From Panopea generosa (taxonomy: Eukaryota; Mollusca; Bivalvia; Adapedonta; Hiatellidae), in assembly GCA_029582155.1 (NCBI GenBank), contig CM055907.1, positions 13,671,992-13,735,991 of the forward strand: DNA of 64,000 nt, in the 5' to 3' direction. The position numbers were made by a program, and so were the translations under genes. Positions 52,601 to 64,000 of the stretch are shown here, piece after piece. Under the pieces are notes generated by a model. It saw only the letters and a list, made by a program, of their open reading frames with translations. It did not search any database and was not told where the DNA came from. Position 1 is the first letter of the stretch, and each line of letters starts with the position of its first letter.

Positions 52601-55600
52601 ATCTACCCATCATTCAGAAACAAAAGGGCTCATCTACTCCTCCTTCAGAAACATAAGTGCTCATCTACTCATCTTTCAGAAACATAAGGGCCAATCTGCT
52701 AATTCTTCAGAGACATAAGAGCTCATCTACTCATATTTAAGATACATAAGGGTTCATTTACTCATCTTTCAGAAAAGTAAGAGCTCATCTACTCATACTT
52801 TAGAAACAAAAGGGCTCATCTACTCATCTTTCTTAAACATAAGGGCCAATCTACTTATCCTTCTGAAACGTAAGAGCTCATCTACTCATCTTTGAGGAAC
52901 ATAAGTGCTCATATACTCATCCTTTAGAAACAGCAGGGCTCATCTACCAACCTTAGAAACATAAAAGCTCATCTACTCATCCTTCAGAAACTTAAGAGCC
53001 CATCTACTCTTCCTTCAGAAACGTAAGGTCCCATTTACTCAACTTTCAGAAACATAAGGGCTCTGTTATTCATCCTTTAGAAACATAAATTCCTATCTAC
53101 TCATCCTTCAGAGACATAAGGGCTCATCCAATCTTCCTTTAGAAACAATAGGTCCCATTTACACATCTTTAAGACTTAGAAGGGCTAATCTACTCATCCT
53201 TCAGACACATAAGGGCTCATCTACTCACGTTTCAGAAACATAAGGGCTCATCTACTCATCCTTCAGACACATAAGTGCTCATCTAGTCATCATTAAAAAA
53301 CAAAAGGGCCCATCTACTTATCGTTCAGAGACATAAGGGCTCATCTACTCATCCTTTAGAAACATAAGGGTGTATCTACTAATCATTCAGACACATAAGG
53401 GCCCATCTACTCATCCTTCAGAAATATAACGGTTTATCTACTCATCCTTCAGAAACATCAGGGTTCATCTACTCATCCTTCAGAAACATAAGGGCTCATC
53501 TACTTATTCATCACAAACATAAGGGCTCAGCTACTCATCCTTCAGAAACATAATGGCTGATATACTCATCCTTCCGAAGCATAAGGGCTGATCTACTCAT
53601 CCTGCAGAAACATAAGGTCTCATCTACTCATCCTTCAGAAACATAAGGTCCCATCTACTCATCCTTCAGAAACATACGCGCTCATCAACTCATCCTTTAG
53701 AGACATCAGGGCTCAACTACTCATCCTTAAGAAACAAAAGGTCCCATCTACTCATCCTTCAGAAACTTAAGGTCCCATCTACTTGTCCTTCAGAAACATA
53801 CGAGCTCATCATCTCATCCTTCAGAGACACAATGGCTCATCAACTCATCCTTCTGAGACATAAGTGCTCATCTACTCATCCTTAAGAAATATAAGGTCAC
53901 ATCTACTCATCCTTCAGAAGCATAAGAGCTCATCTATTCATCCTTCAGAAACATAAGGCCATATCTACTCATCATTCAGAAACATACGGGATCATCTACT
54001 CATTCTTTAGAAAAATAAGGTCACATCTACTCATCTTTCAGAAACATGAGAGTTTATTTACTCATCCTTCAGAAACATAACGGCTCATCTACCCTTTATC
54101 AGAAACATAAGGGCACATCTACCGATACTTCATAAACATAAGGGCTCATATACTTTGCCTTCAGAAACATAAGGGCTCATCTACTCATCCTTCAGACACA
54201 TAAAGACCCATCTACTCATCCTTCAGAAACATTAGGTCCCATCTACTCATCCTTCAGAAACATACGGGCTCATTAACTCATCCTTCAGAAACATAAGACC
54301 CTATCTACTCATCTATCACAAACATAAGGGCTCATCTACTCATCCTTCAGAAACATAAGTGCTCATCTACTCATCTTTCAGAAACACAAGGGCCAATCTA
54401 CTAATTCTTCAGAAACATTAGAGCTAATCTACTCATAATTAAGAAATATAAGGGCTCATCTACTCATCCTTCAGAAAAGTAAGGGATCATCTACTCATTC
54501 TTAACAAACATAAGGTATCATCTACTCATCCTTCAGAAACATAAGGTCCCATCTACTCATCCTTCAGAAAGATAAGGTCTCATCTACTCATCCTTCACAA
54601 ACATAAGTTCCCATCTACTCATCCGTCAGAAACATACGAGATCATCAACTCATCCTTCAGAGACAAAATGGCTCATCAACTCATCCTTCAGAGACATAAG
54701 GGCTCATCTACTCATCCTTAAGAAATATAAGGTCACATCTACTCATTCTTCAGAAGCATAAGAGCTCATCTATTTATCCTTCAGAAACATCAGGTCATAT
54801 CTACTCATCATTCAGACACATACGGGCTCATCTACTTATTCTTTAAAAAAATGAGGTCCCATCTTCTCATCTTTCAGAAACATGCGAGTGTATTTACCAA
54901 TCCTTCAGAAACATAAGGGCTCATATACTCATCCTTAAGATACATAACGGCTCATCTACCCTTTATCAGAAACATAAGGGCACATCTACCGATACTTCAT
55001 AAACATAAGGGCTCATATACTTTGCCTTCAGAAACATAAGGGCTCATCTACTCATCCTTCAGAAACATAAGGTCCCATCTACTCATCCTTCAGAAACATT
55101 AGGTCCCATCTACTCATTATTCATAAACATACGGGCTTTTTAACCTTAGAAACATAACAGATCACATTTAAAAACGTAGACGCTCATCTAATCATCCTTC
55201 AGAAACATAAGGGCTCATGTACTTCTCTTTCAGAAACATAAGGACCAATCTACTAATTTTTCAGAAACGTAAGAGCTCATCTACTTTTTCTTAAATAACA
55301 CAAGGGCTCATATAATCTTTCTTAAGAAACATGAGGGCCAATCTTCTCATCCTTCAGAAACTTAAGGGCTCCTCTACTCATCCTTCAGAAACATAAGGGC
55401 TCATCTACTCACCCTTAGAAACATAAGCGATCATCTACTCATCCTTCACAAACATAATTGCTCATCTACTCATCCTTCAGGAACATAAGGGCTCATCTAC
55501 TCATTTCAGAAACCTTAGGGCAAATCTACTAATCCTTCAGAAATATAAGAGCTCACCTATTCATCCTTAAGGAATATAAGGGCTTATCTACTCATCCTTT

Positions 55601-56360
55601 AGCAGCATAAGGGCTCATCTACTTACCCTTAGAAACGTAAGAGCTCATCTACTTATCCTTGAGAAACATAAGGGTACTTCTTCTCATCTTTTAAAACATA
55701 AGGGCTCATCTACTTACACTGAGAAACGTATGGCTCATCTACTCATCCTTGAGAAACATAATGGCTCATCTTCTCATCTTTTAAAACATAAGGGCTCATC
55801 TACTCACACTGAGAAACGTATGGCTCATCTACTCATCCTTAAGAAACATTAGGTCCGATCTACTCATCCTCCAGAAACTTAAGGTCTCATCTACTCATCA
55901 TTCAGAAACATCAGGTCTCATCTTCTCATCCTTCAGAAACATAAGGGCTCGTCTACATATCCATAGAAACATAATGGCTCATATACTTATCCTTCAGAAA
56001 CATAAGGACCCATCTACTCATCCTTCAGAAACTTAAGGTCTCATCTACTCATCATTCAGAAACATCAGGTCTCATCTTCTCATCCTTCATAAAACATAAG
56101 GGCTCGTCTACATATCCATGGAAACATAATGGCTCATATACTTATCCATCAGAAACATACGGGCTCATCTACTCATTTTTTAAAATAAAAGGGCTCATCT
56201 ACCCATCCTTCAGAAACATAAGGTCCTATCTACTCACCCTTCCCAAACATAAAGGCTCATCTACTCATCCTTCAGACACATAAGGGCTCATTTACTTATC
56301 CTTCAGAAACATAAGGTCCCATCTACTTATCGTTCACACACATGCTGGCTCATCTACTTA

Positions 56361-56730
56361 TCCTCTAGAAACATAAGGTCCCATCAACTCATCCTTCAGT
56401 AACATAAGAGTTTATCTACTCATCCTTCAGAAACATCAGGGCTCATATATTCATCCTTCACAAACATAAGGGCTCATCAACTCATCCTTCAGACACATAA
56501 GGGCTCATTTACTTTTCCTTCAGCAACATAAGGGCTCATCTACTTATCCTCTAGAAACATAAGGTCCCATCAACTCATCCTTCAGTAACATAAGAGTTTA
56601 TCTACTCATCCTTCAGAAACATCAGGGCTCATATATTCATCCTTCACAAACATAAGGGCTCATCAACTCATCCTTCAGACACATAAGGGCTCATTTACTT
56701 TTCCTTCAGCAACATAAGGGCTCATCTACC
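56361..56730. repeat. Recent tandem duplication of six units inside array B
   Basis: TCCTCTAGAAACATAAGGTC at 56361 recurs at 56547, exactly 186 bases or 6 x 31 later, and the two blocks look identical over their length. Confidence 0.85.
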
Positions 56731-56982
56731 AATCCTTCAGAAACATAAGGGCTCATCTACTCTGCCTTCAGAAACATAAGGACTCATCCACTCATCCTTC
56801 AGATACATAAGGTCCCATCTACTCATCCTTCAGAAACATAAGGGCTCATCTACTTATCCTTTAGAAACATAAAGGCTCATCTACGCATCCTTTAAAACAT
56901 AAGGGCACATCTAACACTGAGAAACGTATGGCTCATATACTCATCCTTCAGAAACATAAGCGCCAATCTACTAATCTTTCAG

Positions 56983-57482
56983 NNNNNNNNNNNNNNNNNN
57001 NNNNNNNNNNNNNNNNNNNNNNNNNNNNNNNNNNNNNNNNNNNNNNNNNNNNNNNNNNNNNNNNNNNNNNNNNNNNNNNNNNNNNNNNNNNNNNNNNNNN
57101 NNNNNNNNNNNNNNNNNNNNNNNNNNNNNNNNNNNNNNNNNNNNNNNNNNNNNNNNNNNNNNNNNNNNNNNNNNNNNNNNNNNNNNNNNNNNNNNNNNNN
57201 NNNNNNNNNNNNNNNNNNNNNNNNNNNNNNNNNNNNNNNNNNNNNNNNNNNNNNNNNNNNNNNNNNNNNNNNNNNNNNNNNNNNNNNNNNNNNNNNNNNN
57301 NNNNNNNNNNNNNNNNNNNNNNNNNNNNNNNNNNNNNNNNNNNNNNNNNNNNNNNNNNNNNNNNNNNNNNNNNNNNNNNNNNNNNNNNNNNNNNNNNNNN
57401 NNNNNNNNNNNNNNNNNNNNNNNNNNNNNNNNNNNNNNNNNNNNNNNNNNNNNNNNNNNNNNNNNNNNNNNNNNNNNNNNNN
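56983..57482. other. Assembly gap, 500 N
   Basis: Exactly 500 N. It truncates array B. Confidence 0.99.
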
Positions 57483-57889
57483 ATTCGAAGATACTGGATA
57501 ATTACGTCATTGTAGTTTATCTTATTTATGTAGGTCGGCATTTTCCATTTTATTCGTCAATGTTTTAGCATAACCCGATACTGGCAAATGAGTGCGCCAC
57601 GATTTAGTATTTGGTCAACAAAATTGAAGAATTTTACACTGCAGAGAAAAATACAATAGAAGTTATTGAACAGAATATCCATGGTATATGATGTTTGATA
57701 TTAATGTGCAGTTTAACTGCTAAGATTGAGAAAAATCGGCAATATGGGTGAGGCTTCTTTAAGCATTTTATTTAGTTCTCAAAGAGTTTCTTCCGAACTT
57801 CAAAATAGGGTCATAAAACATTGAATAACGGTCACCATTAAACAGTGATACCTAACGACAGTACCACGTATGCGTGTTTACATAGGAGG
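57483..57889. other. Intergenic, nothing recognised
   Basis: Unique AT-rich DNA after the third gap. Confidence 0.5.
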
Positions 57890-58395
57890 GGCGTTCAATA
57901 AGTATTGTTACATTGGTAATAAAATAAAAACAACAAATAGTATCTTGATACTATTTGGAACTTCATTTCCTTCTAAGTAATTTTCTTTAACAGAAACGCA
58001 CATTTTCCAAACCTTTAACAACTTCCGAAATATGTGTTCATAGTCTTTCTTTTTGCATACCCATCATACACTGAAATACCACAATTCAGTTGGCGATGCA
58101 AGACAATCGTCTTTCTTTGATGGGCATATTTTGCTATTGGGCTCGAAATGGTGAACCAATGTTTAATTTTCTTGCTATGACCATATACATAAAAAAATTA
58201 TGAAAATCTGCGATAAACGTGTTCTGCTCGTGCAACGCGCTTATACAGCTCCGTATATGAACACATTTAGCAGTTACTTTTTCCAACTGTATTTGACTGA
58301 AGTGTATATTACTGTATGCAGTCAAGACTACGATAAAATGTTTTCTGAAACTCACACGATTTGTTTGTTAGTATCATCGGATACACAATAAATAA
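57890..58395. mobile_element. Possible mariner-like remnant
   Basis: GGGGCGTTCAATAAGTATTG resembles the ends of some mariner-type elements, but no matching opposite end was found. A 63-73 codon open frame on each strand has no recognised match. Confidence 0.3.
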
Positions 58396-58899
58396 TACAT
58401 AGTGGACAAAATATACAGTATCGGCTAACTGTTTTTCTTTCTTTTTTAATTTTATTATACATGCTATCATTTCCACCCAAGGCAAATGTACCTGGCCCCT
58501 TATTCACTAAGCATCTCAACTTGAGATTTTTTTCAACTGAAAATGCTAACCTTCAATTATATTCGTTATGCTGCATGTTATCCTTCACCATTAAGTACAT
58601 ACATACACTCGTTATTGACCGTTGAAAATTCTCACCTTTTTTGGGGGTGGGTGGGGGGGGGGGCTTATTAAAATAGAATAAATGCATAAAAAACTTTAAG
58701 TCTCAGTCATGACATTTTGACAGAAGATGACAGAAATGGTACTCTTAACGTATATAAACTTTCTATGAAATCGGATTACATTTTCTGTACTAATATTACC
58801 TGTATGTAAGTATTGCGTTTTTAAACGGCCCTTGGTACCCAGTCCGTTATTACATTATTTTAGTCATTATTTAAGTGAGAATATACTTATTGATTTAAC
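58396..58899. other. Intergenic; partial MITE-like end
   Basis: GCCCCTTATTCACTAAGCAT at about 58495 resembles the ends of GTATTCAT-type MITEs (compare 24136), but no opposite end was found. A G run lies at 58645-58663. Confidence 0.4.
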
Positions 58900-59062
58900 T
58901 CGGTTGCGCCGAAAGCTCAGAGCTTAAACGAACCGCTCTCGAATCCGCTTTCTGAGTAGAACCAGTAAATATTTTGTGTGACATCAAATCAAGCTGGGTA
59001 TCAAGCCCGTAGCCTCTGGGATGAGCGGTTAACACTCTATCCACTACACCACCGCCCCACTT
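58900..59062 (-). mobile_element. tRNA-derived SINE, family C
   Basis: Read on the minus strand it begins AGTGGGGCGGTGGTGTAGTG, then GGATAGAGTGTTAACCGC and GGGCTTGATACCCAGC, followed by a body with GAGCGGTTCG. Confidence 0.72.
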
Positions 59063-59162
59063 GAGGGATGGCGAACACGTGGACACATATGACGTATATA
59101 AATACGCCAGAAATCTACACTTGATTTAGTAGAAAATATATTTAAAAAATGGCCAAAATAGA

Positions 59163-59460
59163 CAAACCGCAGCGGTGTTCTATGGCTAAAGCGTTTGCCT
59201 TGCATACGGAAGGGCGTAAGTTCGATCCCCGGATGGGTCATACAAAAAACCTGAGAAATGATACTAAAAGCTTTCTCGCTTGGAGTTCAGCATTTACAGG
59301 ATAGTTCTAGGTCTGGTCGACCTAGTGTCAGTATAATGTGACTGGGTGAGAATCATACCATATGTCAACGGCACGCTACTTCAATGTGGCAGCGCTTTGG
59401 ACACTGTCTAAAATAGACACTGTCGCGATATAACTAGAAGATTGTTGAAAGAGAAGAAGA
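59163..59460 (+). mobile_element. tRNA-derived SINE, family A
   Basis: The head ends in GTTCGATCCCCGGATGGGTC. The body TAGGTCTGGTCGACCTAGTG and TCAGTATAATGTGACTGGGT matches the 14324 copy closely. Confidence 0.82.
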
Positions 59461-59574
59461 ACGTAGACTGCTCGTACCTACTGAATCTTACTCTGAGAGT
59501 TGTCGAATTGACAACTTATTTGTATTACCTTGACAGATATTCAATTATCTGCAAGATGCGGAATAATGTATTTG

Positions 59575-59664
59575 TTTGTTTGAATATTTAGCGTCATGTT
59601 TATGTAGTCGAGTGCTAACAGACGATCAGTTAACCTAACCATTCTTTCATTGGATCCTGGAAAA
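59575..59664 (-). mobile_element. SINE family B, 3' fragment at the edge of the 33-bp array
   Basis: GAATATTTAGCGTCATGTTT and CTAACAGACGATCAGTTAAC match 9776-9840 closely. The match ends at GGATCCTGG, after which the 33-bp array begins. Confidence 0.72.
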
Positions 59665-59671
59665 CATATAA

Positions 59672-62600
59672 CGCATAACACTAAAATTCTAACAGATAAC
59701 ACACAACACAAACCTGACTTTCTAACAAATAACACACAACACAAACTTGACTTTCTAACACATAACACATAACACACAACACAAACATGCCTTTCTAACA
59801 CATAACACACAGCACAAACCTGATTTTATAACATATAACACATAACACAAACCTGCCTTTCTAACACACAGCACAAACCTGATTTTCTAACAGATAACAC
59901 ACAACACAAGCCTGGCTTTCTAACAGATTACACGCATCACACACCTGACTTTCTAACAGATAACACACAACACAAGCCAGACTTTCTAACAGATAACACC
60001 CAACACGAACTGGACCTTCTAAGACAATAAACACAACACAAACCTGACATTTTAACACAGAGCACACAACACAAATCTGACATTATAATACAGTCAACAC
60101 AACACACAATATAGCAAAAATCTGACTTGGTAACAAAAATACATAACATAAACCAGAATTTCTGACACATAACACACAACACAAACCGGCCATTCTAACA
60201 CATATCATACAGCACAAACTTGACATTATAACACCATTCACACAACACAATCAGGACATTTTAACACAAAACACACAGCAAAACCTGACTTTGTAACATA
60301 TAACAAACGACACAAACCTTTCTTTCTGACACATAACACACAACACAAACATGACATTCTAACACATAACATACAGCACAAACCTGACATTATAACACAG
60401 TTCACACAGGACAAACCAGACATTTTAACATATCACCAACATGGTTTTTTAACATATAACACATAACACAAACCTGACTTTCTGACACATAACACACCAC
60501 ACACACCTGACTTTCTGACACATAACACACAGCACGAACCTGACATTTTAACACATAACACACGAAACAAATCTTTATTTCTAACACATAACATGCAACA
60601 TAAACACCTGCCTTTCTTACACATTACATACAACAGAAACCTGCCTTTCTAACATATAACAAACAACACAAACTTGCATTTATAACACATGACACACATC
60701 ACAAACTTGACTTTTTAAAACATAACACACAATACAAACCTGACATTCGAACACATGACATACAACACAAACCTGCCTTTCTAACACATAACACACAGCA
60801 CAAATCAGATTTTTTAACAGATAACACACATCTCAAACCGGCCTTTTTAACACATAACACACATCATAAACCTGACTTTCTAACACATCAAATATATCAC
60901 AAATCTGCCTTTCTAACACATAACAGACATCAAAAACCTGACTTTCTAACACATAATACACATCACAAACCTGACGTTCTGAAACAAAACACACAACACA
61001 AAACTACCTTTCTAACACATAACAGACATCACAAACCTTACTTTCAAGCACATAACATACATCACAAACCTGCCTTTCTAACACATATCATACAACACAA
61101 ACCTGACTTTCTAACACATAAAATACAACACACACCTGACTTTCTAACACATAACATACAACATAAACATGCTTTTTTAACCAATATCATGCATCACAAA
61201 CCTAACTTTCTAACACATAATACATATCCTAAACATGATGTACTGAAACAAAACAAACAACACAAACCTGCCTTTCTAACACATAAATTTCTAGCACATA
61301 ACATACATCACAAACCTTACTTTCGAACACATAACATACAACACACACCTGACTATCGAACGCACACCACAAACCTGACATTTTGACACATTACACACAA
61401 CAAAAACCTGATTTTCCGACACATAACACACAACCTAATCCTGTCTTTCTAGAACATAACACACATCACAAACCTGACGTTATAACGCATACCATACAAC
61501 ACATACCTGATTTTTGAACACATAATACACATCACAAACCGGACTTTTTGACACATTACACACAACACAAACCTGATTTTCCGACACATAACACACAACC
61601 CAATCCTGTCTTTCTAGAACATAACACACATCACAAACCTGACGTTATAACGCATAACATACAACACATACCTGATTTATGAACACATAATACACATCAC
61701 AAACCGGACTTTTTGACACATAACACAAACCTGACTTTCTGACACATAATACACAACATAAACCTTACTTTCTGACAAATAACACACAACACAAACATAC
61801 CTTTCTAACACATAACACACATCACAAAACTGAATTACTCACACATTACAAACAACACAAAACTGTCTTATAACACATAACACACATCACAAACCTGACT
61901 TTCTCACACATAACACACAACAAAAACCTGACTTTCTGACACATAACAAACAACACAAACATACTTTTCTAACACATAATACACGTAACACACTTGTCTT
62001 TGTAACACATAACACACACCATTAACCTGACATTCTAACACAGAACAGACATCAAAACCTTACTTTCTAACACGTTATACACATTACAATCCTGCCTATC
62101 TAAAACATAACACACATAAAAAACCTGACTTTCTAACACGTAATACACATCACAATCCTGATTTCGTAACACATAACACACGTCACAAACCTGAATTTCT
62201 AACACATAACACACAGCACAAACCGGACATTCTTAAATATAAGACACATCACAAACCTGACTTTCTGACAAATAACACACAACACAAACCAGCCTTTCTA
62301 ACACATTACAAACAACACAAACGTGACTTTTTAAAACATAACACACAACACAAACATGGCTTTCTAACACATAACACACATCAAAAACCTAAACCTGACT
62401 TTCTAACACATAATACATATCACAAACATGACGTTCTGAAAAATAAAAAAGCCAAAAAAAAACAGCCTTTCTAACCCATAACAAACATCAACAACATGAC
62501 GTTCTAGCACATAACATACATCACAAACCTGACTTTCTAACACATAACATACAACACAAACATGCTTTTCTAACACATAACACACATCACAAACCTGTCT

Positions 62601-64000
62601 TTTTGGCACATACCACACAACCCAAACCTGTCTTTCTAGAACATAACATACATCACAAACCTGAATTTTGACACATATCACACAACACAAACCTGACTTT
62701 CTGACACATAACACACAACATACACCTTATTTTCTGATACATTACACACAACACAAATATACCTTTCTAATACATAACATACAACACATACCTGACTTTC
62801 GAACACATAACACACATGATAAACCTGACTTTTTGAAACATAACACACATACAAACCTGACTTTCGAACACATTACATACATAACAAACCTGCCTTTCTA
62901 ACACATACCACACATTACAAACCTAAACCTGACTTTTTAACACATAATACATATCACAAACATGACGTTATAACACATAAAATACAACAAATACCTGATT
63001 TTTGAACACATAATACACATCACATACCTGACTTTTTGACACATAGTACAAACCTGACTTTCTGACACATAATACAAAACATCAACCTTACATTCTGCCA
63101 AATCACACACACCACAAACATAACTTTCTAACAAATAACATACATCACAAACCTACATTTCTCACACATCACACACATCACAAACCTGACTTACTCAAAC
63201 ATTACAAACAACACAAAACTGTCTTTATAACACATAACACACATCACAAACCTGACTTACTCACACATTACAAACAACACAAAACTGTCTTTATAACACA
63301 TAGCACATATCACAAACCTGACTTTCTGACACATAACATACAACAAAAACATGCTTTTCTTACAAATATCACGCATCACAATCCTGACTTTCTAACACAT
63401 AATACATATCACAAACATGACGTTCTGAAAAAAAAAACAAAAAAAAAAACCTGCCTTTCTAACCCATTACAAACATTCTAGCACATAACATACATCACAA
63501 ACCTGACTTTCTAACACATAATATACAACATAAACATGATTTTCTAACACATAACACACATCACAAACCAGACCTTTTGACACACACATAACCCAACACC
63601 CAAACCTGTCTTTCTAGAACATAACACACATCACAAACCTAACTTTTTGACACACAACACACAACCCAAACCTGTCTTTCTAGAACAAAACACACATCAC
63701 AAACATGACATTTTGACACATAACACACAACACAAACCTGACTTTCTGACATATAACACACAACACAATTATAAAATTCTAACACATAACATACAACACA
63801 TACCTGAATTTCGAACAAATAACACACATGATAAACCTGACTTTTTGACAAATAATACACATATAAACCTGACTTTCTGACACATAACACACAACATAAA
63901 CCTTACTTTCTGACATATAACACACAACACAAATATACAAGTCTAACACATAACATACAACACATACCTGACTTTCGAACAAATAACACACATGATAAAC
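59672..64000. repeat. 33-bp minisatellite array, reaches the window end
   Basis: About 130 units of ACCTGACTTTCTAACACATA plus ACACACAACACAA alternate between CATCACAAA and CAACACAAA ends. It is CA-rich and has no G-rich strand runs. Because 33 is a multiple of three, minus-strand frames read Cys/Val-rich peptides, but stops interrupt them and there is no start or splice context. Confidence 0.95.

Larger units (their letters stand above)
41529..56982. repeat. 31-bp minisatellite array B, about 15.4 kb
   Basis: About 500 units of CATCCTTCAGAAACATAAGG plus GCTCATCTACT. Variation among units is shared over long blocks, showing higher-order duplication. The array stops at the gap at 56983 and does not resume at 57483, so its right end is hidden. 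Short open frames of 60-90 codons recur because 31 is not a multiple of three; they are not genes. Confidence 0.97.

Noticed and set aside
41529..56982. Recurrent 60-90 codon frames in array B
   Set aside because: They read the 31-bp repeat in shifting frames and recur only where the higher-order block is duplicated.
41529..56982. CRISPR-like appearance of regularly spaced 31-bp repeats
   Set aside because: There are no unique spacers: units are contiguous and the host is eukaryotic.
57890..58395. Complete mariner transposon
   Set aside because: Only one end-like motif was found and no transposase frame or opposite terminus is visible.
59541..63991. Cys/Val-rich minus-strand frames in the 33-bp array
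   Set aside because: The unit length is a multiple of three, so open stretches are expected. They are broken often and lack gene context.

Overview
The window is eukaryotic nuclear DNA, AT-rich, intron-rich and dense in repeats. Short coding exons with canonical GT/AG boundaries, tRNA-headed SINEs, a CR1-like non-LTR retrotransposon remnant, many MITEs and long minisatellite arrays suggest an invertebrate animal. A bivalve mollusc is my best inference, but nothing in the sequence proves it. Three runs of exactly 500 N (10983-11482, 34483-34982, 56983-57482) are scaffold gaps.

Two protein-coding genes can be reconstructed exon by exon, and they lie head to head with start codons about 0.7 kb apart. 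On the minus strand, eight exons between 26148 and 12019 encode the first 542 residues of an IWS1 homologue, the Spt6-binding transcription elongation factor. They include a 1.1 kb exon whose RS-type domain is built from a coding 33-bp minisatellite, and an exon carrying a conserved acidic F-x-G-F motif. On the plus strand, five exons between 26842 and 32671 encode the first 200 residues of a DCUN1D1/2-type cullin NEDD8-ligase subunit. Each gene loses its 3' part on the side of a gap, so neither is complete here.

Left flank (1-11.5 kb): no gene is recognised. It holds a 38-bp minisatellite (about 1.36-2.55 kb), several SINEs and AT-rich unique DNA. Gene region (11.5-34.5 kb): the two genes, with introns carrying SINEs of several families, pogo-like, piggyBac-like and hAT-like MITEs (one nested in another), foldback elements and the CR1-like remnant. 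Right flank (35-64 kb): dominated by four further tandem arrays with unrelated units: 26 bp (35.3-37.8 kb), 31 bp (39.5-40.6 kb), a different 31 bp (41.5-57.0 kb, with roughly 3.1-kb higher-order duplication) and 33 bp (59.7 kb to the window end). Between them lie three possible orphan minus-strand exons and a few SINEs.

The two genes act in different processes: IWS1 in co-transcriptional elongation, chromatin and mRNA export, and DCUN1D in cullin neddylation. Any link between them is limited to the shared divergent promoter region. Long open frames inside the arrays are by-products of stop-free repeat units and are not reported as genes.
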